Part shown: positions 46,664 to 55,626 of the stretch, piece by piece | Layout of the letters: each line of letters opens with the position of its first letter | Position numbering within the stretch: position 1 is the first letter of the stretch | Assembly (NCBI GenBank): GCA_031317595.1 | Contig: JANCMB010000001.1 | Location: forward strand, 372,001 to 436,000 | Direction of reading: 5' to 3' | DNA from: Glutamicibacter sp. PS | GTDB taxonomy: Bacteria; Actinomycetota; Actinomycetes; Actinomycetales; Micrococcaceae | DNA length: 64,000 bases | Notes under the pieces: generated by a model | The model's input: the letters and a program-made list of their open reading frames with translations, nothing else | The model's database searches: none | What the model was told of the DNA's origin: nothing | Program-made: the position numbers and the translations under genes

Positions 46664-47524
46664 ATGAACCAGCTATCCGACCTGTTGGTTGACCGGCTAC
46701 GTGCCGGGGCGGACCTTCGGCTCGCCGAACGGGCCACCTCGGTGCCCACCTGGTGGCCGAAGGACGCCCCGGATTCGAAGAAGTCCGCCGCAGCCCGGCT
46801 CGAGGAAATCGGCGCCGAACTAGGAGAGTACCAGGAACGTCTCTTTGCCGCGGCGCAGGGTGGTGCCGAGGATTCGGTGCTCTTGATCCTGCAGGGGATG
46901 GACACCTCGGGCAAGGGTGGCATCGTGCGCCACGTGGTGGGCTTTTTCGACCCGCAGGGGGTGGCACACCACGCCTTCAAGGCTCCGACCGCCCAAGAGC
47001 GGGCGCATAACTTTTTGTGGCGTGTGGAGAAGCAACTGCCGGGCCACGGCATGGTCGGCGTCTTTGACCGTTCGCACTATGAGGACGTGCTTATTCACCG
47101 CGTCCAGAAGCTCAGTAGCGAAGAGGTCATCGAGTCGCGCTTCCCGCGGATTCTTGACTTTGAACGACGGCTCGCGGGCGACGGTGTGCGCGTGGTGAAA
47201 GTGATGCTGCACATTAGCCGCGACGAACAATACCAGAGGCTATCCGAGCGTCTGGAACGTCCGGATAAGCATTGGAAGTATGCGCCCGATGACATCGTCG
47301 ATCGACTACTTTGGGATGAGTATCAGGCGGTCTACCAGGACGTGCTGTCCCGCACCGATCATCAGGCGGGCGGCTGGTATGTGGTCCCTGCCGATCACAA
47401 GTGGCTGGCTCGGCTGTGCGTGGCCGAGCTCCTGCTCCACACGCTCAAGGACATCGACCCGCAGTGGCCGGTGACCACCCTGGATATCGAAGCCGAAAAG
47501 CGTCGGCTAGAGGCCACCCGCTAG
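46664..47524 (+). CDS. ppk2: Polyphosphate kinase 2 family protein
   Basis: The 286-residue protein is a PPK2-type polyphosphate:nucleotide phosphotransferase, which uses polyphosphate to phosphorylate nucleoside mono- or diphosphates. It has the P-loop LQGMDTSGKGG (about residue 77-87), the acidic FDRSHYEDVLIHR lid, and the family block RPDKHWKYAPDDI. The single-domain, short form suggests class I or III, and the exact nucleotide preference is unknown. A TAGGAG sequence precedes the ATG. Its stop shares CTAG with the convergent EamA gene. Confidence 0.92.
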   Translation: MNQLSDLLVDRLRAGADLRLAERATSVPTWWPKDAPDSKKSAAARLEEIGAELGEYQERLFAAAQGGAEDSVLLILQGMDTSGKGGIVRHVVGFFDPQGVAHHAFKAPTAQERAHNFLWRVEKQLPGHGMVGVFDRSHYEDVLIHRVQKLSSEEVIESRFPRILDFERRLAGDGVRVVKVMLHISRDEQYQRLSERLERPDKHWKYAPDDIVDRLLWDEYQAVYQDVLSRTDHQAGGWYVVPADHKWLARLCVAELLLHTLKDIDPQWPVTTLDIEAEKRRLEATR

Positions 47525-48492
47525 TGTCTCGGCGTTGTGCATTCTTCCGATGGAACTGTTTCCGTTAAAGCCACTGAGCCCGTAGCCACCCTCTGGGGAG
47601 TTCGCCGCGTCCAGGCAATGACTTGTCGTGGTGCTCGGGCCGATCCCAGCAACACGCCCACTACGGTTAGCGCCGCGCCGGCCAGTTCCATCGATGTAAC
47701 GCCTTCGCCTAAGAGTAACCACGCTGCACTCATTCCGACGACCGGTACCAACAGTGAGAATGGAGCGACGACGGTCGCCGGGTGTCTGGCCATGAGCCAG
47801 CTGAAGAGACCTGAGCCCACGATCGTGCCGATCAGCACGGTGTAGGCCAACCCAAGTATCGCAGCGGCCCCGCTAGGACTATGCAGATTCGCGAAGGACT
47901 CGAGTATTCGTTCAGGGCCCTCGACGCCGAGGGAGAGGATAAGCATTGGTACCGGCGGAACGATGGACATCCAGAGCGTAAAGTGCAGCGGATTCTCGGC
48001 TCGAGCCTGCCGATTGGCAAGGTTGCCCAGCGCCCAGCCGAAGGCCCCCGCGAGGGTCAGCAGGAAGGGTAGCAACCCCGCCGTTTCCCAGCGTTGCCAT
48101 CCGACGACGCATAGGCCGGCTACCGCGAGCACAATCCCGATGACGGCTCGACCGCTGAGCCGCTCGCGCAGGAAGATTGCACCGAGCAACACGGTAAAGG
48201 GGGCCGAGGCTTGCAACACCAGTGAGGCCAGTCCCACCGGCATCCCAATGGCCATGCCCCAGTAGAGGAACAGGAATTGAAGGGTGCCAAAGCCCACCCC
48301 GTAGCCGATGAGCCAACGCCAGCGTACCGTAGGGCGAGGTATGAATAAGAGCGTGGGCAATGCGATCAGAGCGAACCGCAGAGCGACGAGAAACAATGGC
48401 GGGAAGACACTAAGTGAGGCGTCGATCGCGAGGAAATTCAGGCCCCACAGGAGCGCGACGAGCATGGCCAGAAGCTGATGACGAGGTGGCAT
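47521..48492 (-). CDS. EamA family (DMT) transporter
   Basis: This drug/metabolite transporter of 323 residues has about ten membrane helices in two EamA repeats (LLAMLVALLWGLNFLAIDAS; FAWALGN-like second repeat around LTLAGAFGWALGNLANRQAR). Such proteins export amino acids or other metabolites. ATG 48492 gives a typical start. The frame is open 13 codons further upstream. The gene is divergent from a LysR regulator with a 71-base gap, a common pair in which the regulator controls the exporter. The C-terminal 40 residues are polar and unusual. Confidence 0.88.
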   Translation of the reverse strand: MPPRHQLLAMLVALLWGLNFLAIDASLSVFPPLFLVALRFALIALPTLLFIPRPTVRWRWLIGYGVGFGTLQFLFLYWGMAIGMPVGLASLVLQASAPFTVLLGAIFLRERLSGRAVIGIVLAVAGLCVVGWQRWETAGLLPFLLTLAGAFGWALGNLANRQARAENPLHFTLWMSIVPPVPMLILSLGVEGPERILESFANLHSPSGAAAILGLAYTVLIGTIVGSGLFSWLMARHPATVVAPFSLLVPVVGMSAAWLLLGEGVTSMELAGAALTVVGVLLGSARAPRQVIAWTRRTPQRVATGSVALTETVPSEECTTPRH

Positions 48493-48549
48493 ATGCCCAT
48501 CATGAGCGCCAAAATAGTTAAGGACAAGCAAGTATTTCTGAACTTATCT

Positions 48550-48564
48550 TGTAGCCTAACTACA
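48550..48564. promoter_or_regulatory. Candidate LysR-type operator between EamA and LysR genes
   Basis: TGTAG-CCTAA-CTACA is an inverted repeat that touches the LysR start codon. Its place in the divergent gap suggests autoregulation, but a single 5-bp half-site repeat is weak evidence. Confidence 0.35.
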
Positions 48565-49505
48565 TGGATATCCGTCATCTGGATCTTCTGCGCGAGTTAG
48601 CGGGGAGGGGAAGCGTCACCGAGGTTGCGAAGGCAACTTTTCGAACCCCATCCGCCGTTTCCCAGCAACTCAAGAGCGCTCAGCGTGAATTCGGCATGGC
48701 CCTCGTCGAACCGCACGGACGGGGCCTAAGGCTTACGGCAGCAGGAAAATTGCTTGCCCAAGGTGGAGCCGACGTTGCCGCAAGTCTCGAGCGAGTTCAG
48801 GCTCAATGGGATTCCTTCGTCGGCCGACCCTCCGGGACGGTGCGTATCGCCTCATTGCCCAGCGCGGCAACCTTTCTGCTGCCGAAAGTGCTCGCCTCCG
48901 TGGCGGACACCGATCTCACCATTCAGGTGGCGGATTATGACGTTGCCGAGGTGGAATTCGCGGCGCTGTGCGCCGACAACGACATTGTGGTTGCGCATAG
49001 TTTGACCGGCGTTCGACCGGCGGGAACCACGGGTGAAGTGGTCGTGCCAATATGCCAGGAGCCACTCGATGTGGCCATGGGCGCGGGGCATCCGCTCGCC
49101 GGAGAACCCTGGGTGGTCCCGGAACAGGTGGCGCAGTACGCGTGGATCGGAGTCCCCAAAGGCTACCCCTTTGATACCGTGCTTGCCTCGGTACGAGGAG
49201 TCAGTGGCACGGACTTGGATATCAGGCAACGCATTAGAGACAACCGGCTGATCGAGTCGCTCGTTGCGGCCGACGAACTGCTGGCAATCCTTCCGCGATT
49301 CACGACGGTGCCCGGCGCGGGTCTGCTCCTGAAGGAATTGCGTGGGGTACCTTCCAGACGTCATATCAGCGCGGTGATGCGTGCCGATCGTGCCGAACGC
49401 CTGGCGGTGCGAACCGTGCTAGAGCATCTGCGTCGGGTCGGCTCCGAGGTCGCTGAAGCACACGGAGCGTCGCCAGCGGGTCCTTGCAACGAAGCGCGGA
49501 CCTAG
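48564..49505 (+). CDS. LysR family transcriptional regulator
   Basis: The 313-residue regulator has an N-terminal winged helix-turn-helix (MDIRHLDLLRELAGRGSVTEVAKATFRTP, PSAVSQQLKSAQREFG) and a type II periplasmic-fold effector domain (GTVRIASLPSAATFLLPKVL). The divergent EamA exporter is the likely target. The start is ATG 48564. Its stop codon shares the CTAG tetranucleotide with the stop of xseB on the opposite strand. Confidence 0.92.
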   Translation: MDIRHLDLLRELAGRGSVTEVAKATFRTPSAVSQQLKSAQREFGMALVEPHGRGLRLTAAGKLLAQGGADVAASLERVQAQWDSFVGRPSGTVRIASLPSAATFLLPKVLASVADTDLTIQVADYDVAEVEFAALCADNDIVVAHSLTGVRPAGTTGEVVVPICQEPLDVAMGAGHPLAGEPWVVPEQVAQYAWIGVPKGYPFDTVLASVRGVSGTDLDIRQRIRDNRLIESLVAADELLAILPRFTTVPGAGLLLKELRGVPSRRHISAVMRADRAERLAVRTVLEHLRRVGSEVAEAHGASPAGPCNEART

Positions 49506-49732
49506 TCCCGGGTTTCCGCGGAGCGGCTACGCGCCTGCTCGAGGCGTTCGGAGACACCACCGAGCCAGTTCTCGCAGTGCGCGGCCAGCGCTTCGCCGCG
49601 CTCCCAGAGCGCCAGCGAGGCCTCCAACGGAGCCCCGCCGGTTTCTAGCTGGGTGACCACGGAGACCAGCTCTTCGCGGGCCTGCTCATAAGAGAGTTTG
49701 GCGATATCTTCGGGGATTGCGCGTTCCGACAT
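49502..49732 (-). CDS. xseB: Exodeoxyribonuclease VII small subunit
   Basis: XseB is the small helical subunit of exonuclease VII and degrades single-stranded DNA with XseA. The 76-residue sequence LSYEQAREELVSVVTQLETGGAPLEASLALWERGEALAAHCENWL is diagnostic. The ATG at 49732 overlaps the xseA stop (TAATG), so the two are coupled and will be made in a controlled ratio. Confidence 0.95.
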   Translation of the reverse strand: MSERAIPEDIAKLSYEQAREELVSVVTQLETGGAPLEASLALWERGEALAAHCENWLGGVSERLEQARSRSAETRD

Positions 49733-50994
49733 TAGTTTTTGCCTTCCGATGGGTTGCTGATGTTCTCGACGGTGACGGATAGTCGTCCGGCGGCGAGCCG
49801 GACGGCCAGTTCTTCGCCCACGGTAACTTCGCTGCTGGCACGCACAATCTGTCCGTCACTGCGTTGGGTGACCGAGTAGCCGCGGTCCAAGGTTTGCTGC
49901 GGGGAGAGCGCCCGCATTTGCGCGCGTAGGTGCGAGATTTGATCCGTGGCCCGTTGCACCCGGTGGCGCATCAGGTCGGTCGAGCGTTCCCGCCAACGTT
50001 GTAGCTCCTCGGCGCGGGTGATCACCATGGTTTGAGGGTTGGCGAGCACCGGGCGTGCCCGTAGCGCCGCAATATTCTGCCGTTCTCGTTCTAGGAGCAG
50101 GTTCACGGCACGATCCAACCGGTAACGGGCCTGCTCCAAGAGCGCGAACTCTTCCTGAAGATCCGGCACGATGCGTTTGGCCGCGTCGGTGGGAGTCGAG
50201 GCCCGCAGGTCTGCCACGTCATCGAGGATGGGCCGGTCCGCCTCATGTCCAATGGCGGAGACCACCGGGGTGGTGGCGGCGAAGACGGCCCGCACCAGAT
50301 CCTCGTTGGAGAAGGGCAGCAGGTCTTCGAGCGCCCCGCCGCCGCGGGCGATGACAATCACCTCGACCTCGGGGTCCGCATCAAGTTCCCGTAGTGCGGC
50401 ACTGACCTGGGCCACGGCGTCGACACCCTGCACGGCGGTGTTCACCACGCGGAAGCGCACCGCGGGCCAGCGCAGCGTCGCGTTGCGAATCACGTCCTTT
50501 TCGGCGTCGGAATCCCGACCGGTGATCAGCCCGATCACTGACGGTAGTACCGGCAGCGGCTTCTTATGCCCGGGGGCGAAGAGCCCCTCGGCGCCGAGCG
50601 ACTGGCGTAGCCGTTCCAGACGCACCAACAGTTCGCCCAGTCCCACGGGGCGAAGATCCGAGGCGTTGAGCGAGAGTCGCCCGGTTTTCGCGTAGAAGCT
50701 GGGTTTGACCTGAGCCACTACTCGGGAGCCCACCTCCGGTTTGGAGTCGAGACGGCGCATGACCGAGGACCAGATGGTGACGGAGAAGGAGCAATCGGCG
50801 TCGACATCGCGCAAGGTCAGGTAGGCGTGCCCGTTGCGCACGTTGACCTCGAGTAACTGGCCCTCGATCCAGCTGGTGGGGGAGTTTTCGATGTGGACCT
50901 TGAGTTTTTCCGAGAGCAGGCGCAGCGGCCAAGGATTGTCGGCGCTGGTTTCTGCGGCGGTCGCGGGAACGGTCTGCGGGGCTTCGTGTGGCAT
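49732..50994 (-). CDS. xseA: Exodeoxyribonuclease VII large subunit
   Basis: XseA is the catalytic subunit. An N-terminal OB fold (LSEKLKVHIENSPTSWIEGQ, LTLRDVDADCSFSVTIW) is followed by the exonuclease domain with GLITGRDSDAEKD and VEVIVIARGGGALEDLLPFSNE, the active-site region. A long helical segment and the C-terminal RGYSVTQRSDGQ block follow. The ATG at 50994 has AGGAGAGGACAG upstream and is a better start than the in-frame codon at 51051. The length of 420 residues is normal. It reads away from the deacetylase gene. Confidence 0.95.
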   Translation of the reverse strand: MPHEAPQTVPATAAETSADNPWPLRLLSEKLKVHIENSPTSWIEGQLLEVNVRNGHAYLTLRDVDADCSFSVTIWSSVMRRLDSKPEVGSRVVAQVKPSFYAKTGRLSLNASDLRPVGLGELLVRLERLRQSLGAEGLFAPGHKKPLPVLPSVIGLITGRDSDAEKDVIRNATLRWPAVRFRVVNTAVQGVDAVAQVSAALRELDADPEVEVIVIARGGGALEDLLPFSNEDLVRAVFAATTPVVSAIGHEADRPILDDVADLRASTPTDAAKRIVPDLQEEFALLEQARYRLDRAVNLLLERERQNIAALRARPVLANPQTMVITRAEELQRWRERSTDLMRHRVQRATDQISHLRAQMRALSPQQTLDRGYSVTQRSDGQIVRASSEVTVGEELAVRLAAGRLSVTVENISNPSEGKN

Positions 50995-51343
50995 CTGTCC
51001 TCTCCTGCCGGGCCGTGGCGCGGTACGGCCGGCCGTGCCATTGGCGCACAAGCGAGACTATCGCATGGGGCCGACGGTTCGCTGGATTATCGCTTGCCGC
51101 CCTTGCCCGTGGGCCGAAAGCGTAGGGGGGCGAATCGTGAACTTTGCGGCCCCAGCATCACCGGACGGTCACGTTTTAGTCCGCGCCGCGCCGGTAGTTT
51201 GCCGCTCGATGACATGGTTGCCCGAGTATTTCCAACGATTGGGTAACACGTGGCTTTAGCCATTGTCCGGTGGGGCTTCCGAGCGCACACTAGGTGCAGT
51301 ATGACGCCTGAGGGGAAGCGTCTGAGCAGAGGGCGTAGCAATT
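50995..51343. other. 349-base divergent gap between xseA and the deacetylase
   Basis: This region should hold promoters for both genes. I see no conserved gene, RNA or strong hairpin. The short open frames here overlap in several frames and show no coding character. Confidence 0.55.
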
Positions 51344-52525
51344 ATGAAACGGTTCGTGGGGCGAGGTGCGTTCATTCGGACGCTGGGAGCCGGGGCGCTC
51401 AGCGTGGGTCTAGCCATTTCCGCGGTTCCACCGGTGGCGGCGGTGGCAAGCCCCGCCGTAGTGCCAGCGGCCGTGTTCGTCGCGGTGCCGGCCGCGGCCA
51501 TCGACTTACCGGCAAAGGTTCGCACCACGGCGAACTTGAATCTGCGTAGTGGCTCGTCCACCGCGTACCGCATCCTGATCAGCATCCCGAAAGGTACCGC
51601 CGTCCCGGTGTACGGCAGGGCCTCCAACGGCTGGTACAAGGTGTCCTACGGCGGACACACCGGCTGGGTGAGCGACTACTACACCGTTCCAGCCACCGTG
51701 CGCACACTGGACAGTCTGAACCTGCGAAGCGGTGCGTCCACCAGTTACCGCATCCTGGTGACCATCCCCAAGGGAACGACGGTCTCGGCCTATGAGCGTG
51801 CCAGTAATGGGTGGTACAAGGTGAGCTACGCCGGACACGCAGGTTGGGTGAGTCATAATTACGTGACCAGCTATCCCAAGCCACCCTCGGCCCCGCGGTC
51901 GACCGGACCGAACCGTAGCTCACGGGTGGTGCTGACCTACGACGATTGCCCGAGTTCGCTGACGAACTTCCAAAGCACGATCAACTACGCCCGGGACCAC
52001 GGCATCGGGTTGGTGCTCGCGCCCACGGGGGACTGCCTAGCATCATTCACATCCCGGTACGGGTTGAACCTGGCCAGCTACGCCCGGGCACGCGGACAAT
52101 GGGTGATCAACCATTCGATTAGTCACCCGGATCTGCGTCCGCTCAGTTGTCGCGAGGCGGCAACGCAGCTCGGCGGTAGCGGTGTCCATACCAATTTCGG
52201 GCGTCCGCCCTACGGGGCCATCGACGGCAGCGTGCTGTGCGGTTACGACAGCAAGGGCATGGCCATTTGGACTTGGTCGCGGGACACTCGCGACTGGGAG
52301 GTGAAATCCAAGTCCATTACCGTGGCGCGGGCCTCGGCCGCACAGCCCGGTGACACGGTGCTGATGCACATGCAGTGGTACGGGTTCTCGGCCGATGCGT
52401 TGCGCCAAATCAAGGCGAATCTATCCAGCCGCAGCGTGAACCTGTGCCGTGCCTACCGCGGTAGCGACGGAACCGGGGCGGTGGTGACCACCCCCGAGCT
52501 GCTGCCCAGCACCCTGCCCTGTTGA
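51344..52525 (+). CDS. Secreted polysaccharide deacetylase with two SH3b domains
   Basis: The 393-residue precursor has a signal peptide (residues 1-45, hydrophobic AGALSVGLAISAVPPVAAVA). Two tandem SH3b cell-wall binding repeats follow at about 57-110 and 114-168 (each with LNLRSG, YRILxxIPKG, NGWYKVSY and GWVS), then a NodB-type deacetylase. The metal triad is visible as D201 (TYDDCP) and H257/H261 (NHSISH), with RPPY and TRDW as later motifs. The usual DDGP is DDCP here. It probably trims N-acetyl groups from peptidoglycan or another surface glycan. Confidence 0.88.
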   Translation: MKRFVGRGAFIRTLGAGALSVGLAISAVPPVAAVASPAVVPAAVFVAVPAAAIDLPAKVRTTANLNLRSGSSTAYRILISIPKGTAVPVYGRASNGWYKVSYGGHTGWVSDYYTVPATVRTLDSLNLRSGASTSYRILVTIPKGTTVSAYERASNGWYKVSYAGHAGWVSHNYVTSYPKPPSAPRSTGPNRSSRVVLTYDDCPSSLTNFQSTINYARDHGIGLVLAPTGDCLASFTSRYGLNLASYARARGQWVINHSISHPDLRPLSCREAATQLGGSGVHTNFGRPPYGAIDGSVLCGYDSKGMAIWTWSRDTRDWEVKSKSITVARASAAQPGDTVLMHMQWYGFSADALRQIKANLSSRSVNLCRAYRGSDGTGAVVTTPELLPSTLPC

Positions 52526-52636
52526 TCGGTCCAGGAGCGCGTTCTTGGATGCCTTCGGCCCAGGCGCGTCGAAGCTCACAAGGCTTATCGCGGTGGGATA
52601 GGCCATATGAGCATGTGCTAACTTGCACGGGGTTCG

Positions 52637-52649
52637 TAGACTAGAAGTA
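52637..52649 (+). promoter_or_regulatory. Probable leaderless promoter of ispH
   Basis: TAGACT (52637-52642) lies six bases before the ispH ATG, with no Shine-Dalgarno sequence in between. The -35 element is unclear. Confidence 0.4.
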
Positions 52650-53746
52650 TGGCTACTTCCACATCCGTCCCGGTTTCGTTGCCGACCCCGCGCATTCCGC
52701 GCGTGCGTCGCACCCCCGCCGAAATTTTGGCTGCTTCCCCGCAGGTGACCGAGCGCAAGGTGCTGCTCGCTGCGCCGCGTGGTTACTGCGCCGGCGTGGA
52801 CCGGGCCGTGGTGGCCGTGGAGAAGGCCCTGGAGCACTACGGCCCGCCGGTTTATGTGCGCAAGCAGATCGTGCACAACCTGCATGTGGTCTCCGAGCTG
52901 GAGTCGCGCGGCGCGATCTTCGTGGAGGAAACCGACGAGGTACCCGAGGGCGCCCTGGTGGTGTTCTCCGCGCACGGTGTCTCCCCGGCGGTCGTCAACA
53001 GCGCCGAGGAACGCGGCCTGCAGACCATCGACGCCACCTGCCCGCTGGTCACCAAGGTGCACCGCGAGGCCGTGCGTTTCGCGAAGAACGACTACGAAAT
53101 CCTGCTCATCGGCCACGAGGGCCATGAGGAGGTCGAGGGCACCTATGGTGAGGCTCCGGAGCACACCACCGTGGTGAACAACCCGGAAGAGGCCGATACC
53201 GTCCAGGTGAAGAACCCGGACAAGCTGATCTGGCTCTCGCAGACCACGTTGAGCGTGGACGAAACCATGGAGACGGTGCGCCGCCTGCGCGAGCGCTTCC
53301 CGAACCTGCAGGACCCGCCCAGCGACGACATCTGCTACGCCACCACCAACCGTCAGGCCGCGATCAAGCAGATCGCCCCGCAGGCCGACCTGGTCATCGT
53401 CGTGGGCTCGGCGAACTCCTCCAACTCGGTGCGTCTGGTTGAGGTCTCCTTGGATCATGGCGCGAAGGCCGCCTACCGGGTGGACTTCGCCAACGAGGTC
53501 GACGAGAGCTGGTTCGAGGGCGTGTCCACTGTCGGCGTGACCTCCGGTGCCTCGGTGCCCGAGGTGCTCGTGCGCGAGGTGATTGACCTGCTGGCCGAGT
53601 ACGGCTTCACGGATGTCGCCGAGGTCACCACCGCCGAAGAAGACATCATCTTCTCGCTGCCCAAGGAAATCCGCGGGAAGCTGAAGGAAAACGGGGACGA
53701 CGCCCGTGCGCTTGGTGGTCGTGGCGCCAGCCCCGCCTCCCGCTAA
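52649..53746 (+). CDS. ispH: 4-hydroxy-3-methylbut-2-enyl diphosphate reductase
   Basis: IspH is the iron-sulfur enzyme that ends the MEP pathway and yields IPP and DMAPP. The three cluster cysteines are C47 (GYCAGVDRA), C131 ([11 protein letters not shown]) and C229 ([11 protein letters not shown]). The substrate block AHGVSP and the [13 protein letters not shown] loop are intact. At 365 residues it is slightly longer than usual because of a polar N-terminus of about 35 residues and a short tail. The start is ATG 52649. Confidence 0.97.
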   Translation: MATSTSVPVSLPTPRIPRVRRTPAEILAASPQVTERKVLLAAPRGYCAGVDRAVVAVEKALEHYGPPVYVRKQIVHNLHVVSELESRGAIFVEETDEVPEGALVVFSAHGVSPAVVNSAEERGLQTIDATCPLVTKVHREAVRFAKNDYEILLIGHEGHEEVEGTYGEAPEHTTVVNNPEEADTVQVKNPDKLIWLSQTTLSVDETMETVRRLRERFPNLQDPPSDDICYATTNRQAAIKQIAPQADLVIVVGSANSSNSVRLVEVSLDHGAKAAYRVDFANEVDESWFEGVSTVGVTSGASVPEVLVREVIDLLAEYGFTDVAEVTTAEEDIIFSLPKEIRGKLKENGDDARALGGRGASPASR

Positions 53747-53783
53747 GCAACACGCTGTACCACTAGACCCTGCGAAATAAAGG

Positions 53784-53798
53784 TAGAATTCTTTCCCG
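53784..53798 (+). promoter_or_regulatory. Probable leaderless promoter of ychF
   Basis: TAGAAT (53784-53789) lies eight bases before the ychF GTG, with no Shine-Dalgarno sequence between. Confidence 0.4.
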
Positions 53799-54883
53799 TG
53801 GCTTTAACTATCGGAATCGTCGGGCTGCCCAATGTCGGCAAGTCCACCATGTTCAACGCGCTGACCCGTGCCCAGGTGCTGGCGGCCAACTATCCCTTCG
53901 CAACCATCGAACCCAACGTGGGTGTCGTGCCGTTGCCCGACGAGCGCTTGAAGGTGCTGGCCGGGATCTTCGGCTCCGAGCGCATCCTGCCCGCCACGGT
54001 GTCTTTCGTGGATATCGCCGGCATCGTCAAGGGCGCCTCCGAGGGTGAAGGGCTGGGCAACAAGTTCCTCGCGAACATCCGCGAGGCCGACGCAATCTGC
54101 CAGGTCACCCGCGCCTTCGTGAACGACGACGTAATCCACGTCAACGGCAAGGTGGACCCGGAATCCGACATTGAAACCATCGCCACCGAGCTGATTCTCG
54201 CCGATCTGCAGACTATCGAGAACCAGTTGCCGCGCCTCGAGAAGGAGCTGCGTAGCAAGAAGATCGAGAAGTCCTTCCTCGACACCGTCAAGGCCGCTCA
54301 GGCCGTGCTCGAAGAAGGTAAGACCCTGTACGCCGCGGGTGCCGCGGCGGGCGTGGATCTGGCCGAGCTGGCCCCCATGCAGCTGATGACCACCAAGCCG
54401 TTCATCTACGTGTTCAACACCGATGAGGCCGGGCTGGCCGACGAAGAGATGAAGAGCAAGCTGGCGCAGATGGTGGCCCCAGCCGAAGCGATCTTCCTCG
54501 ACGCACAGTTCGAGGCCGAGCTGGCCGAGCTGGAAGAGGACGAGGCCGCGGAGATGCTGGCCGACGCCGGGATTGAAGAGTCTGGCTTGGATAAGCTGGC
54601 CCGCGTTGGCTTCGACACCCTGGGCCTGCAGACCTACCTGACCGCCGGCCCGAAGGAAACTCGCGCCTGGACCATCCGCAAGGGTGCCACCGCTCCGGAG
54701 GCCGCCGGCGTGATCCACACCGACTTCCAGCGCGGCTTCATCAAGGCCGAGGTTGTGGCCTTCGACGATCTGGTGGAGGCCGGTTCGGTCGCCAACGCCA
54801 AGGCCGCGGGTAAGGCCCGCATCGAAGGCAAGGACTACGTCATGAAGGACGGCGACGTGACAGAGTTCCGCTTCAACGTCTAA
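53798..54883 (+). CDS. ychF: Redox-regulated ATPase YchF (OLA1 family)
   Basis: YchF is a TRAFAC-class P-loop NTPase that binds ribosomes and hydrolyses ATP. Residues 9-17 (GLPNVGKST) form the P-loop and VDIAGIVKGASEGEGLGN the switch region. The noncanonical NTDE-type base-recognition motif (FNTDEAG) and the C-terminal TGS-like domain (LTAGPKETRAWTIRKG) follow. The length of 361 residues is normal. The start is GTG 53798. It stands alone with a strong terminator. Confidence 0.97.
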   Translation: MALTIGIVGLPNVGKSTMFNALTRAQVLAANYPFATIEPNVGVVPLPDERLKVLAGIFGSERILPATVSFVDIAGIVKGASEGEGLGNKFLANIREADAICQVTRAFVNDDVIHVNGKVDPESDIETIATELILADLQTIENQLPRLEKELRSKKIEKSFLDTVKAAQAVLEEGKTLYAAGAAAGVDLAELAPMQLMTTKPFIYVFNTDEAGLADEEMKSKLAQMVAPAEAIFLDAQFEAELAELEEDEAAEMLADAGIEESGLDKLARVGFDTLGLQTYLTAGPKETRAWTIRKGATAPEAAGVIHTDFQRGFIKAEVVAFDDLVEAGSVANAKAAGKARIEGKDYVMKDGDVTEFRFNV

Positions 54884-54903
54884 CACCCATGATTTGAGTG
54901 CAT

Positions 54904-54936
54904 TGCGCCCCGGTCGTTATCGACGGCCGGGGCGCA
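54904..54936. terminator. Terminator downstream of ychF
   Basis: TGCGCCCCGGTCG (54904-54916) pairs with CGGCCGGGGCGCA (54924-54936), with one G-T pair and a seven-base loop. GTTGTATCT follows. Confidence 0.8.
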
Positions 54937-55338
54937 GTTGTATCTGATCTCAAGTACAGACCATGCACGGTATAAAACAACGGTGATATGCGTAGCGTTG
55001 GTGAATTGCGGACAGAAAGGTGCGTCCTGAACCGAAATATGGTGGTGCAGATTGATTTGGCGAATGGGGTCATTCAGGGTTGAGTCTCGTCACTCGGACC
55101 ACTGCTTGTCGACAATGTAGCCGACGCGCCGACAGCGAAATCGCGGGTAGCTTGCTCCTGAGCCGCGAGCGATGTTCGAGTTGCGAAAGCTGTTCACTGT
55201 CGACCCCGAACCTCGCGACTGCAGACGCGAGGCCATCGATATGTCGAGTTATTGGGCGCGCCGGTCCCACGAACGCATGTAAGTGGCGGATGATTGGCTT
55301 GACCGTCATGTTGGTTCGGTGAATGAGGAGTGCACTCC
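54937..55338. other. Gap without a recognisable gene
   Basis: About 400 bases of lower-G+C DNA between ychF and a small gene cluster. Short open frames occur on both strands but none has a binding site or a recognisable sequence. The frame on the minus strand reads into hydrophobic and Arg-rich stretches without a family match. This could be decayed accessory DNA. Confidence 0.5.
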
Positions 55339-55626
55339 ATGGGGTTGGGTCTAGCAGAACAAGTGGAGATGTGTTCTGCAGATCAGGGGCTAGCCGGAAC
55401 GTATATGACATATGTGCCTGAAGTGGTTGGGGAATATCGCCTTCGAGAGCTATGCGAGCAGGTCAGCAATACTCCGCCGATGCTCGTTGGACCTACCGGT
55501 GCTGGCAACCAGCAAGTCTCAAAGATCGGGCATGACCAAATAGAAACTTCAAAAGCCGGCACCATCCGGAACGACTTCGAATCGGTTGGTGTCGAGATCT
55601 TGCCAGTGGATGTGAGGGCGGCCTGA
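55339..55626 (+). CDS. Small hypothetical protein
   Basis: The 95-residue product is not recognised. It starts at ATG 55339 with GAGGAG eight bases upstream, a good ribosome binding site. The sequence is acidic to neutral, without signal peptide or membrane helix. MLVGPTGAGNQQV looks superficially like a P-loop but lacks GKT. Its stop overlaps the next start as TGATG, so it heads a small operon with three more genes. Confidence 0.5.
   Translation: MGLGLAEQVEMCSADQGLAGTYMTYVPEVVGEYRLRELCEQVSNTPPMLVGPTGAGNQQVSKIGHDQIETSKAGTIRNDFESVGVEILPVDVRAA

Noticed and set aside
55080..55322. Cys/Arg-rich plus-strand frame upstream of the small operon
   Set aside because: It has no ribosome binding site and its translation has no recognisable domain. 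It overlaps equally weak frames on the other strand.
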